Shown piece by piece: positions 1-10,394 of a DNA stretch of 64,000 bases. The position numbers and the translations under genes were made by a program. Origin of the DNA: Mesostigma viride (taxonomy: Eukaryota; Streptophyta; Mesostigmatophyceae; Mesostigmatales; Mesostigmataceae); the NCBI GenBank assembly GCA_009746045.1, contig RPFO01000017.1, positions 307,501 through 371,500 of the forward strand, read 5' to 3'. The notes beneath the pieces are model-generated. The model searched no databases and had not been told where the DNA came from. It worked only from the letters and a program-made list of their open reading frames with translations. Positions within the stretch are counted from its first letter, which is position 1. Each line of letters opens with the position of its first letter.

Positions 1-111
1 GCTGTGATACTCCGTGCTCTCTCCTCGTTTGTTTAAGGTCACTGCATTAGAGGTAGCCTGGGTTTCCCCTTTCTCTCTTGCTTGCAAGCCGCTGCCAGAC
101 TATGATGTAAC

Positions 112-450
112 ATGCCACGACGTAAAATAAACAAGGGTGGACAGTCTGGATTTCCTTACTACGCAGTAGCTCACGACGGGGATAAGGGTAGGCCTGCTAT
201 ATTCTACAGCTGGAAGACTTGTGAGGAGCATATTAAAGATAAGATATTGTCCCAAGGCTCTAGTGCTAAGTGGAAAGGGTTTGATAACATTACAGATGCA
301 GATAGGTTTGTTAGGGAACACATGCCATTGCCTGAGGGGATGCACGTCACACGTGAATGCTCCAAGCCACCCACACTCAGCAGTCAGGGGGAGGGGACAG
401 CAGTTACAGTGACTTTCTCTCAGCTGACCATTGGCCCTAGCAAGCAGTAG
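112..450 (+). CDS. Small ORF with RNase H1 N-terminal (caulimovirus viroplasmin-like) hybrid-binding domain
   Basis: A 112-residue ORF opening with a basic MPRRK start. Residues about 15-70 carry the signature of the RNase H1 N-terminal hybrid-binding/viroplasmin fold: FPYYAVAHDGDKG, then a Y-S-W tryptophan loop (FYSWKTCEEHI), then KWKGF and a D-A-D-RFV helix. In known proteins this fold binds RNA/DNA hybrids or dsRNA. The C-terminal 40 residues are Ser/Thr-rich and unremarkable. It is the first ORF of the Gypsy element, about 130 bp before the polyQ ORF, and is intact. By inference it may assist reverse transcription or particle assembly. It could instead be a captured host fragment. Confidence 0.72.
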   Translation: MPRRKINKGGQSGFPYYAVAHDGDKGRPAIFYSWKTCEEHIKDKILSQGSSAKWKGFDNITDADRFVREHMPLPEGMHVTRECSKPPTLSSQGEGTAVTVTFSQLTIGPSKQ

Positions 451-582
451 AGGAGACCATTACTAGGGAGTAGTATTAGGTTCTATAGTTATAGCTCTAT
501 AGCACGTGGTTGCTCTCTCTCTTTCTCTCTCTTCCTTCCTGGGGAGGTGTTGCCTGCAGTGTAAGGTACCGGTACGAGCACC

Positions 583-933
583 ATGCCCACACGGTCCCAA
601 ACAAGGAACGCCAGAGATACAGAGGAAGAGACTAGAGAACGAGATCTAGAGAATACAGAGATAGAACCGGTAGACAACCACGAGCACGGTACAGAGGGTA
701 TAGAGGTACCACTGCACGTCCAAGCAGGGACAGATACAGGTGAGGTCATGGAGAGACCTGCGGAAGGCTCCCCACGATCCAGAGATCAGAACCCTAGGTT
801 CCCAGCGGATGGGGACAATATAGACGCCTTACCCAGGCAGGGAGATGACAGGAACGACCGAGAGAGGCTCCAAGAGTACTCGCAGCAGCAGCAACAGCAG
901 CAGCAACAGCAGCAGCAACAGCAGCAGCAGCAA

Positions 934-1004
<71 letters not shown>

Positions 1005-1581
1005 GCAGCAACCGCAGCAGCAGCAACAGCAGCAGCAGCATCAGCAGCAGCAACGGTCACCACAGCAGCAATGGCAACAGCAGCAACCCCGGATGCAGCA
1101 GCAACAACCCCAGACGAGACCACAATGGCTACCACCGGATCCAGAGCAGCAGGGAGACGAGAATGGAGATACCCTGCACTACCGCCAGCAGCAGCCAGTC
1201 ACCGGGCGGCCAACGCATCCTTGGGCAGGTCGGGGGCGGCCCCAGGACCTCCACCGGGCCCCCACACCGGGGCAGACGCAGAGTGTCCTTCGGCAGCACG
1301 TCCCTGTTACCCACGGCGCTATGGTATTCGGACGAGGAAGGGGAGGCCCAGGGGCAGATGGCGAGTTCGATGACCTGGAAGGGACTAACGAGGCGGACGA
1401 GGGATCTGTCACGCAGGGCCCGCCCGTTGGTACTCATAGACCACGGACCAGCCCAGGGGAGACCCGGAGCAGTGTCACCACCCGCGACGAGGAGACTCAC
1501 CGCCAGCCCAGCGCCCGGCACCTCAACCGCAGCGTCTACGGGCGCTTGACAGTAGCGCGGTCCCTCGCCGCGCCTCGGTAA
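583..1581 (+). CDS. PolyQ-containing ORF of the Gypsy element (gag N-terminal region or leader protein)
   Basis: A 332-residue ORF starting MPTRSQTRNARD. Residues 1-95 are acidic and polar, about 100-157 are nearly pure glutamine from mixed CAG/CAA codons, and the remainder is rich in Pro, Gln, Arg and Gly. No enzymatic motif is visible. Its place between the HBD ORF and the capsid-like region makes an N-terminal Gag extension or a separate structural protein likely. The glutamine tract alternates CAG and CAA and stays open, which suggests protein-level constraint. The ORF ends about 185 bp before the capsid-like frame; whether the two are normally joined by a frameshift cannot be told from one copy. 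Confidence 0.5.
883..1053 (+). repeat. CAG/CAA trinucleotide tract inside the polyQ ORF
   Basis: About 57 near-continuous glutamine codons, CAG interspersed with CAA, with single CCG and CAT interruptions near the 3' side. It is in frame with the ORF at 583-1581. Confidence 0.95.
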
Positions 1582-1766
1582 CCTGAATTTCAGCAGGGTG
1601 GCACTGGATGACCCGGGTACGAACACCCCTCGTCGGTACAGGTGCGCCGGACACACGGCACACCGGACAGATCCGGATCTCTCCCGCGGTCGCAGCCTCC
1701 AGCATTCGGCTCCATCTCCTACAGAGAGGTCGGTGGGCCTAAGCTTAACACGTAAAGGCCCCACCG

Positions 1767-2940
1767 ATGCCTACCTTCAAGAATGTACCCAAGCTGCACG
1801 CGGATATGAAACCGCGAGAGGTCGACGAATGGGGACGCATGTGGCAACAGCAGTATACCGTTTGGTGCAATCACAACAGCTGGGAACTGGCCACCTGTGA
1901 TTTGATCCCCACGTGGTAACACCTGCATGGACCCCTCGGTGGTGAGCATCCTGAACTGTGAGAGCATCGCATCCCAGTCATACCCGCAAACCGTGGAGGA
2001 GCTGATGGACCGGGTGCGCCGCAAGCTGATACCCCCAGACGCGGAGCTCCACGAGCGGATCGCTTTCGGCAAGCTGCGCCAGGGGACCACCCCATATCGC
2101 GAGTTTCTGTCCAAGTTTGAGTCCAGCGCCGCTTATCTAACCGACATGACCTGGTACGAGTACAAGATCAGATTCATCGAGGCGCTCAGCCCCGAGCTGC
2201 AGGACGAGGTATTCAAACACTACGCTGAGGTCCCCTGGAAGGAGTGGGACATCCTGAATATCCAGAGATACCTTCTGCAGGTGGCCGACGTGGTGCTCGC
2301 GGGCGCGCACCCTCGGTGCGCCGTTTCTTCAGACCTGCTCCCCCGCGACGGGTGAACCAGATGTACTCCACTGATTTCGCCGGCGAGGAGGAGGACGAGT
2401 ACCTCGACGACCCTGACGAGGGCTACACTGACCTGGCGTCAACGCGATCGACGCTAGCAAGGCGCGCTGCTTCATGTGCAGCGAGGTGGGGCACCTCAAG
2501 CGCGACTGCCCCAAGCTCCGGGGCAAGAACGCCAGTCGTGGGACAGGAGAGGGACACCCAGTGTTCGTTTCTCCGGCCCGGCCTTCGGCAGCCGCCCCGA
2601 CTCCTCCGGTCCTCGGGATCGACCCCGCAACGCGGGTGAGCGTGCGGCTCGCCTGCAGCACGCCAGACAGGTCCCGACGCAGTACCAGCAGCCGCGACCA
2701 CCCGCGACCAGCTCTACCAAGGGTGTGTTGCGTGCGGTCAACGAGATGGAGGCGCGGCGACAGTCCTCCTCTTCCGGCCAAACGCAGGCAGTGGCTGGCT
2801 ACGAGTATGACGACGAGGAGGGGGCTGACGAAGAGGAGGAGGGGGGGAAGAGGGCGGGTGGTCGGGCGAGGCGGCCTCCCGTCCCACCGCTCCTCGGGAG
2901 TAGTAGCCCTGCCCATGGGCTTGGGTCCCGGGGTAGGGGA
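1767..2940 (+). pseudogene. gag: gag (capsid and nucleocapsid), frameshifted
   Basis: An ATG at 1767 opens a frame reading about 50 residues (MPTFKNVPKLHADMK...) before a stop near 1920. The capsid-like sequence continues from 1927 in another frame with the Retrotrans_gag pattern: ELMDRVRRKL, FGKLRQG, then FLSKFESSAAYL and RFIEALSPELQDEVF, ending near 2340. A third frame gives a CCHC zinc knuckle (C-F-M-C-x4-H-x4-C) at 2468-2509. Downstream is a Ser/Pro/Arg-rich linker and an acidic stretch (DDEEGADEEEE) near 2810-2845. Gag forms the particle and the knuckle packages element RNA. At least two indels separate the frames. Confidence 0.8.
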
Positions 2941-3877
2941 TAGGATAGAAAAATCAGATGGTAGCCCAGACGCGGAGTCAACTAGAGTAGAGGTAGACGT
3001 CAATAACGTGGCCGCAGACGCCCTCCCAACCGGCGGCGCGTGCATCTCAGGAGATTCGCGGCATCTGTTTCTTTTCAGTGGAGGGTTATTGGTCCCTCCC
3101 ACCGTCCTTGATCCGTATTTGAAGGAGAAAACGATCATGGACGTGAAGTTCCTGGTCGACACCGGCGCCTCCACGTCCTTCATCAACGAGGCCCTGGTGC
3201 GTCGGCTGGGCCTGGTACCCCGGCCTCACACCACGGCAGTCTATGTCACCTACTCAGACGGTCGGCGACACCAATCGCCGGGCCTAGCAGACATCAAGGG
3301 TGTGCTGCAGGGCACGCCGGTGGACCTGGTGGCGACTATTGCGCCGCTGGGCGCTGCCGACATCATCATTGGAGTGGACTGGCTGGACAAGCAGGATGTG
3401 GACATCAGTGTGCGCCGGCGGGTAGTTTGGTTTCCGGATGGTTCATTCTGGTGCCCTGACAGCGAGTATAGGGCACAGGCCGCGGAGGTCCATAACATTA
3501 CACACGAGCGCTCGGCGGACGGGCCTCGACCAGCGTCCCAGATCCTGATGAGTAGCAAGACGCTGGCGCGCCAGCTTCGGAAGGGCAAGGAGTACGCGAT
3601 GTATCGCATAGACCTGGATAGCACTCAGGCTCTGCTTAACGAGATTGGTGCCGGATTCACACCGGATGAGCTGGCGCGGTTCAATGCCGTCCTGGAGAAG
3701 CGCACTACCCTTTTTGCGGATCGCACCCCCAGTTCCCTCCCAATCGATCGGTGTTGCACCGTGTCCAGCTCCAGGAGGGTTCCGGCCTACCGTGTCTCCC
3801 ATGTACCGCATGGGCCCAGTCGAGCTGGTGGAGCTCAAGAAGATCCTCATTTCACTGCTCGACGCTGGGCTCATTGA
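2474..3877 (+). pseudogene. pol: pol 5' part: retropepsin-type aspartic protease
   Basis: This frame holds the end of the CCHC knuckle and, from about 3139, a complete retropepsin. The active site LVDTGAS has its DTGA at 3158-3169, followed by a flap-side region and the closing motif ADIIIGVDWL near 3355-3385. It processes the Gag-Pol polyprotein. The frame continues 130 residues past the protease to a stop at 3877. The reverse transcriptase start (HRVQLQEG-like, near 3750) is in another frame, so a frameshift lies at about 3735-3790. The residues between knuckle and protease read more naturally in a different frame, pointing to a further indel. Confidence 0.85.
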
Positions 3878-4847
3878 ACCCAGCAACAGCCCCTTCTCAG
3901 CGGGCGTGCTGCTCGTTCCCAAGCCAGGAGGCAAGTGGCGTCTGGTGACGGATTACCGGAAGCTGAACGCCATCACCGTCAAGTCCCGGTATCCTCTACC
4001 GCGGATCGACGACATCTTCAACCGTGTCCAGGGGGCCACGTGTTTCACCGTCATCGACTGTGCGGACGGGTTTTGGCAGCTGCGCATCGCGCCAGAAGAC
4101 TGCCACAAGACCGCGTTCGCTACGCCCTTCGGTCACTATCAGTTTCGGGTGGCGGCAATGGGGCTGTGCAATTCGCCGGCGTCCTTCCAGATGCTGATGA
4201 ATGATATCCTCCGTCCGGTGATGGGCACAGCCCACTTGCCGCAGGTCTCCCAGGACCTGGCGGACCCGCAGAAGGGGGCGCGCCCGCCCTGGACCTACAA
4301 GCGCACGTGCGCGCTGGCGTATCTGGACGACATCCTGGTGTACTCCAAGACGTTCGAGGAGCACCTAGAGGATGTGGACGCCGTGCTGCAGATCATGGAG
4401 GATGAGCACCTTTCGGCGCGGAAAGCCAAGGTGCGCGCCGGCCGCTGCGTGCCGTTTCTGGGCCATACCTTGTCCGCGACGGCATCGCGACCGACCCGAG
4501 AAGATCGAGTCCGTCCAGCAATGGCCTGTCCCTACGGACGTGAAGGGGGTGCGCAGCTTCCTGGGATTGGCTCTTACTACCGACGGTTCATCCCGCGGTT
4601 TGCCACCATCGCCGCCCCGATCAACGCTCTTCTCAAGAAGGGTACCCCGTTCCTCTGGGCTGAGCAGTGCCAACAGGCTTTTGAGGCGCTTAAGCGCCAC
4701 CTCACCACAGCACCAGTCCTTATCCTGCCGGACCCGGCCCTTCCTTTCGTGTGGCTACGGACGCCAGCAAGGTGGCCATCGGGGGTGTCCTCCTGCAGGA
4801 CCAAGGCAAGGGTCTTCAGCCCATCGAGTATATCTCACGCACAATGA
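3740..4847 (+). pseudogene. pol: pol: Ty3/Gypsy reverse transcriptase
   Basis: All RT blocks are present: ELKKILISLLDAGLIEPSNSPF, VLLVPKPGGKWRLVTDYRKLN, YPLPRIDDIF, FTVIDCADGFWQLRIAPED, TAFATPFGHYQFRVAAMGLCNSPASFQ and the catalytic A-YLDD-ILVYS (YLDD at 4320-4331), then FLGHTLS and YYRRFIPRFA in the connection domain. An extra segment of about 24 residues (4225-4305) lies between LRPVMG and the YLDD block, where family members are usually close-spaced. Two compensating indels near 4480-4560 shift the frame for about 25 codons (EKIESVQQWPVP is read in another frame). The enzyme copies element RNA to cDNA with the RNase H that follows. Confidence 0.92.
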
Positions 4848-5527
4848 TTCCGGCGGAGCGGAATTACCCAGTGCATCAGCAGGAGCTTCTGGCAGTAGTC
4901 TACAGCTGCCACACGTGGCGTCACCATCTTCTGGGGGCCCAGTTTTCGGTGGCCATTAGTGAGCAGGGGGATCTCGACCCCCACCGCCTGGTGATCCACA
5001 CCGACCACCGGCCGCTCACCCACCTCCTGGTGCAGCCCAACCTGACGCCCCGCCAAGCGCGGTGGATGGAGTACTTGTCACAGTTTGCGCCATTCAAGAT
5101 CCAATACGTCAAGGGCGCGGACAACGTGGTGCCAGACGCCCTTTCGCGACGGGCGGACTATTGGTTCTACGAGGACATGGATGTGCTTCATACCACTTGC
5201 GTACCAGTGGCCGCCCCGGGGACCGCCTACGGCGCGGAGCCACGGTCTCCCCGGGCCCGCCACCTGTTTCATCTGGGACACACCACCAGCGATGACTTGT
5301 CACCTCTCTTGGAGGAGACGAGTGCCCACGAGGACGTGGACGCCCCCGGGGAGGGGGAGGGATCGCATATGCGCATGCCCCTTAGCCATGTGGTGCCGCC
5401 CCAGGGAATTTTTCAGCTTCAGCCGATCGGCCCGCCCACAGTCTTCTCCGAATTCGTCAACCAGGCGAGTGCGGAGACAGACCCGGCCGCGGACGCGTTC
5501 ACAGTCACGTCGGACTGGAGACGATGA
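4751..5527 (+). pseudogene. pol: pol: RNase H domain
   Basis: This frame begins with ATDASKVAIGGVLLQ (first catalytic Asp), then the E-containing block RNYPVHQQELLAVVYS and the third Asp in LVIHTDHRPLTHL, ending with KGADNVVPDALSRR. These are the D-E-D(-D) blocks of Gypsy RNase H, which degrades the RNA strand of the hybrid. A short insert (SEQGDLDPHR) precedes the HTDH block. A tether to integrase follows to 5527, and another frameshift separates it from integrase near 5530-5625. The frame differs from the RT frame, so an indel lies close to 4745. Confidence 0.9.
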
Positions 5528-6967
5528 TCAGTCGTTTCACGGTCACGGAGGAAGCGGCGCTTGAAGCCATCCGGGCGCATCCCCAGCAGATGGGTGCCTA
5601 CCCTTGCAAGTTCCAGGAGGACGCCTGTTCGTGAGTGTCCAGCCGGAGGAATGGCGGCTGTATGTCCCGGAGCTTTGTAGGGCCGCCTTGCTTCACGAGC
5701 TCCACGATTCGCTTCTAGGCGGACATCAAGGAAGCCACCGTCTTTATCCTCGGGCCCGCAAACATTTCTACTGGCCAGGGATGAAGGAGTATATTGAGAC
5801 ATATGTGCGCCAGTGCCCCTCGTGCCAGATCATGAAGTCCAGGAACACGGGCTCGCAAGCCGTCCCCAAGACGTTACCTGATCCGATGGGTCCTTGGGAT
5901 TCTATCATGATGGACTTCATCGGCCCGTTCAAGAAGGCGAAGAGCGGCAACAGCATGGTCCTGGTGTTCGTGGACCGCCTGACGCGCATGTGTCACTTGG
6001 CCCCGTGTCCGGCCGACCTCACTGCGGAGGAGTGCGCCAAGATATACCTGACGCACGTGTTCCGGTTCCATGGGCTCAGCCGACAGTTCATCTCCGACCG
6101 CGACAAGCTCTTCACGGCCAAATTCTGGCAGGAGTTTTCGAACGGCTGGGCACCAAGGTGTCGCTGGGCACGGCCTACCACAGTTCGTCGTCACATCTGG
6201 TGGAGCGGTTGAACCGCACAGTGCAAGAGACCATGCGACACTACACCGACGCGGTGGGCAGCAATTGGGAGGAACTTCTGGGCTTGGTGGAGTTCTCCCT
6301 GAACAATGCTCCCCAGGCCGCCCACGGATTTACCCCCTTTTTCCTCAACTCTGGCAGGCACCCTCTCACGCCTCCCGACCTGCTTATGAGCCCCGAACGG
6401 GGAGAGGATCAGGTCAAGCTGGACACACGCCAGGGGGTTGATCGCTTGCTGCAGCGGATGCACCAGGCTCATAACAGTGCAGTCCAGGGCTACCGCGCCG
6501 CGACCGAGCGGTATCTGGAGAGGACAGCCGGCAAGCGGGATAACCGGGCGCCGTCCATTGAGGTGGGCGATTGGGTCCTGGTGGAGGGCCCACAGATCGG
6601 ACGATTCTCACACAAGGTGGAGAAGGAGCTGAAGACTAAGCTTCGTCCCATGTTCCTGGGCCCCTACAAGGTTCTCACCAAGTTTGACGACGTCATGTTC
6701 CAGGTGGACGTCCCGGTGTCATGGAACCTCACGTCCAACCGTTTCCATCGTGACCAGCTCAAGTTGTACCACCAGAACACCATTCAGGGTAGGGTCAATC
6801 CCCCGGCCCCGTTGGAGTTCAATCCGGACACAGGGGAACAGGAGGATGAGGTGGCTGCGATCGTGGGACACCGAGATGTCAAACGAGGTCGGGGGACCCA
6901 GCGACAGTACCGTGTGCGATGGCGATTCGCGCAGCATGAGTCGGAGGACTCCTGGCGCACCTACTGA
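5524..6967 (+). pseudogene. pol: pol: integrase with C-terminal chromodomain
   Basis: The N-terminal HHCC zinc domain reads LHELHDSLLGGHQGSH ... CPSC near 5690-5825. The DDE core has Asp in MMDFIGPF (5914-5916), Asp in ISDRDKLF (6096-6098) and Glu in ERLNRT (6203-6205), the standard spacing of about 35 residues between the last two. A one-base frameshift near 6140, between the second and third catalytic residues, breaks this copy. A GPY/F-type module (LRPMFLGPYKV) lies at about 6645-6670. The last 45 residues (EDEVAAIVGHRDVKRG...YRVRW...ESEDSWRTY) are a chromodomain, which in chromoviruses targets integration through histone marks. Confidence 0.93.
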
Positions 6968-7239
6968 GTTAGCGGGTTGCGCCCGCTTATTGGAAGCATA
7001 CAAGAAGACACACCAGTTGCATTAATAGGCGGTATAACGGTGTACGGTGTAGGGTGAGAGTGAGGTGTGAGCCGGGTACAGGTACACGCCGACTAACGCC
7101 TTGGCTTGTGGTGTGTGGGCCGTGCAGGGGACGCCGCGGAGGCGCTTCCCAGGCCAGACTTCTGCCAGCGCCGCGGAGGCCGTAGAGGCAGGGAATCCGG
7201 GTAGTAGACGGGGAGTCGAGTGAGGAAGATCTGGTGGAT

Positions 7240-9591
7240 ATGGACACGACAGATTACCCGGAGGCCCCTCTACCAGAACAGGTTGACAGGATGCAGACAG
7301 CTCGCGGAGAGCCTGCAGTCCGAAGGGGTGCTTCAAGGGCCGGGGGCTCGGGAGGTGGTGGCCGGCACGAGACGTCGTCCAGACCCGGAGCCCGGACGCG
7401 CGCGCGCTGCAGCTAGTGAAGGAGCTGAATGAGGAGACATTTAACCCCCGGTGTTCGTGCGCGACTATGGTCGGGAGGGTGACTTGGTGGAGCGGCGTCG
7501 TCGGCGCCGTAACCAGATGCCGTCAGATCTCCGCGCCGATTCCATTCTGGCGCGGGTCGGCCCCGCTAAGCTGGAGGATTTTCGATGGTTCGTGCGAGAA
7601 ATGTGGGGTTCAAGATCGAGACCCGCACCGCCGAGCGCGACGGCGTGGTGGTCGGTATCGACTGGGAAACCCATGAGCGGGAGTGCCTGTGTCATGCGTG
7701 CGTGAACACGCTGGATGCAGGTCTGGTATTTCCACGGCTGTTGCTCCTCCTAATTCCACCCGAGGTGCGGAAGCATCTGGAGAACTACTTTCCTCGATAC
7801 CTCCCGTTGAAGGGGCGTTGCGGGGCGAGAAGTGTATGCGCGCGGGTCAGTACTCGTTACGGCAGGCCCTGGATCGCATCGTGGCGATGGACGACGAGGA
7901 CCAGGATGATGGGAGCGAGGGTGACGACTCCGACTCTGATGACTACCCTCCCCGCCCTCTTCCTCGTCCCCTTCAAGGGATCCACCTTCTGGGGGCTCCT
8001 TGGAGGGCGGCGCAGGACATCGTCCTGTGACGCGTTTCGAGGCGCCACCGCCGGCGATGGGCTGGGGGCGCCCCTCTGGGCGAGGGTCTCGCCCGCGGTC
8101 CACGGGTTGGGGCGGAGGCAGCCAACCAGACTCTCGGCGTGCTCCAGACCGGCCTGCACGTCGGCGCTCGCCCTCACCGTCATCGCGCTCGCGTTCCCGT
8201 TCGGACTCGGGAACGGAGGTACGCCCTGCTCGCCGAGCGTCACCACCACCTCGTCGCCCGGCGGATCGGCACTGGGAGCGCACGTGGGGGTCGGCGGTGG
8301 AATTGGAGCGAGAGTCTCGGCGACCGCGGTCGGATACGACGGGAGCTGCTCCGGCTAGGACAGAACAGCCGGCCGGGGGCGAGCCCCCGGTTGTGGCCCC
8401 CTTAGGTCCTCCGACGGATGCGGGCCAGAGGAGCCTACCTTCCTTGTCTCCTTGGAACCACCGGAGCCTACCTTCTAGTCTCCCTGGATCCACGTCCCCG
8501 GCCTGCACCAGCCGGCTCATCAATGCCACGTCCTGCGGAGGGACACATCCGCCCACTTCGTCGGGTCGACCTCGCACCCTTCCGCGGAGGAACCGTGCCT
8601 ACACACACCATGGCAGAGACGCGACCTCGGGCCGCAGAGGATCCCAGCGGAACGGCATTCTGGTACCAGCGGAGCCCGTGATGCGCTTGGAAGCGCTCGT
8701 AGCTGCGGTACAATCAGGACAGGACCTGATACAGCGCCTGATGGTCCAGCACGGTCGTCAAGGCGATCATTCTGCTGCCACCTCAGTGGGCTATGATGCG
8801 GCTCCAGAGCTCCTGGGTCATCTCACGAGGAGTGGTCATTGGGGACTTCATACGGCCGGTACCGGGCAGAGTGGTGAGACATGGTGGGCCAGGACCGCGC
8901 ACGGAGAAGCTTTGTGTGACATTCGAGGGACCTCCGGCTTTTCAGGTTCCCCCGGGTACGCACCTACCTGCTCCTCTGGTGTTTCACGCGGGTCCTTGGT
9001 TCGCTGTGGATCGCGGGGCTTACTGGGAACAGGTAGAGATCACCTTTCTGCCCCAGGTTCCCCTGCCCCTGCCGCAACCCGACGACCCTCGTTTCCCCGC
9101 TGCGGTGGGGCATATTGTGCGGTTCGGGTCCGAAGACTGGTGGGATTGGCGCTATCAGGTCGATGGGGTGAAGCACGTGGTGACGCCTCCCAAGGTGGCT
9201 CCAGCGGAGGGGAGTGCCTTTCTTAATCTGGTGGCGCCCGATATTGTAGGGCCCGGACGGTGTCGATCAACGATGATCACGTGCGTATGGAGGTTTTCCT
9301 GATGGGGGTGCACTTTGTTCGCGAGCACCGTTGTGGGGTGGTGGATCGGTCGGCGTTGACGCTCATGTTCACCCATCCCCAGTACCTCGCTGGGTTCCTG
9401 TCTCTGTGGCCCGAGGGTCGTGGGTGGAGCTGTCCCGGCTGGGTCGGCAGAAGGTGTCCCCCTACCAAGTGGCTTTTGAGATTGACCTGTGTTCGCACCC
9501 TGGGATGATGATTTCACAGATGACCCACGCGGGGCGTAGGGCCTTCACTGAAGTCCTGTCGCAGCGACGTGCCACTAGCGGCGGACGCTAA
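7240..9591 (+). pseudogene. Unidentified third gene of the Gypsy element, downstream of integrase
   Basis: About 2.3 kb of protein-like sequence broken across all three plus frames. In order: an acidic start (MDTTDYPEAP, ATG 7240), ELNEETFNP and FVRDYGREGDLVERRRRRRNQ, then LEDFRWFVREMWG (7575-7610), ERECLCHACVNTLDAG (7674-7720), an acidic Asp/Ser tract (7890-7945), and an RS/RP-rich region like an SR-protein tail (8085-8260). A C-terminal globular part follows (FIRPVPGRVVRHGG, FHAGPWFAVDRGAYWEQVEITF, WWDWRYQVDGVKHVV) and continues to FTEVLSQRRATSGGR before the stop near 9591. I recognise no family. It occupies the env position, but no signal peptide or transmembrane segment is seen. Codon-like composition persists through to the stop, so it was a gene. 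Confidence 0.5.
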
Positions 9592-9798
9592 GTGGTTAGA
9601 ATAGTTTTTCGTGACGGATAGCGGATTGATCCAGTCACCATCAGAGTCTTACTACTACGTCAGAGTTGGGCCTGTGTATCAACTTCTAGAGGAACTGGCA
9701 TTACTAACCTGCGGGTGAACCGAGGTTGGGACATAGTACTCTTATAGTAGCGTTGTTTTTCCAAATCTACTTGTACGGTAGGGACTACCGACCCCCAT

Positions 9799-9810
9799 GG
9801 GGGGGAGGAG
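9799..9810 (+). other. Polypurine tract
   Basis: Twelve purines (GGGGGGGAGGAG) directly abut the LTR start TGTTACG. This is the expected plus-strand primer position of an LTR retrotransposon. Confidence 0.9.
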
Positions 9811-10394
9811 TGTTACGTCCCTGCCCTTTTGGCCGGACGTAACAATGGAATAAATTACTAAGGCTGTTTGGTCTATTGGACTTGGGTTTTACGGACCTTG
9901 GCTATTGTGTGAATTGGACTAGTTATTTTGGTCCTAGGTTGTCCTTTTAGGGGCCGGCGCTGTGGCGCCGCGCCGGTTCTGAGTCTGTCAGTGGTTCTAG
10001 GCGTGGATCCTATAGTTGAGGGTCGATGTCGGCCCGGATCCTACGTGGCATGAGTGACTCGGATTGTTCTAGGGAAATTGGCGTGTATCTGCGCCGCAAC
10101 CAACCTAGGTTAAATTGGTCCGAGGACGAGAGTCTCGTCCTCTTGGTTTAATGAATGATAAGTGCGAATACGCCTACACATTGAGCCCGGGGCATTATCC
10201 ATTTGTAATTGGTATTGCTAGCCAATATAAGTGTGAACTAATTAGCTTGGCATTAAGCCGTGATGCCAGATATCTCACGACTCACGTCGTGAAGCGCAAC
10301 CTACTTTAGGCTATCTTGAATTATTCCTAATTCCGGCAAGGAGGGTCTTTCGCTACGTAGCTCAGGCTAGGTGTGTCTGGGCAGGGACGTAACA
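9811..10394 (+). repeat. 3' LTR of the Gypsy element (584 bp)
   Basis: It starts TGTTACGTCCCTGCC and ends GGCAGGGACGTAACA, a 15-bp inverted terminal repeat with TG...CA ends, directly after the polypurine tract. The sequence after the CA (TATGAG) matches the uninterrupted P1 copy near 39488-39494, confirming the boundary. Confidence 0.95.

Larger units (their letters stand above)
1..10394 (+). mobile_element. Ty3/Gypsy chromovirus LTR retrotransposon, 5' LTR outside window
   Basis: The order seen is small HBD ORF, polyQ ORF, gag with CCHC knuckle, PR (DTGA), RT (YLDD), RNase H, integrase (HHCC, DDE), chromodomain, extra 3' gene, polypurine tract and 3' LTR. PR-RT-RH-IN order and a C-terminal chromodomain define the chromovirus branch of Ty3/Gypsy. 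The window opens inside the element just 5' of the first ORF, so the 5' LTR, the primer-binding site and the left target duplication cannot be seen. Several single-base frameshifts (gag, RT, RT/RH, IN) mean this copy would not encode a continuous polyprotein as read. The element lies inside repeat P1, whose uninterrupted copy at 37.8-39.6 kb shows the pre-insertion sequence. Confidence 0.93.

Noticed and set aside
7585-8358. The 257-codon ORF as a separate gene
   Set aside because: Only its first half reads like protein; the rest is out of frame with the RS-rich region. It is one segment of the broken gene at 7240-9591.
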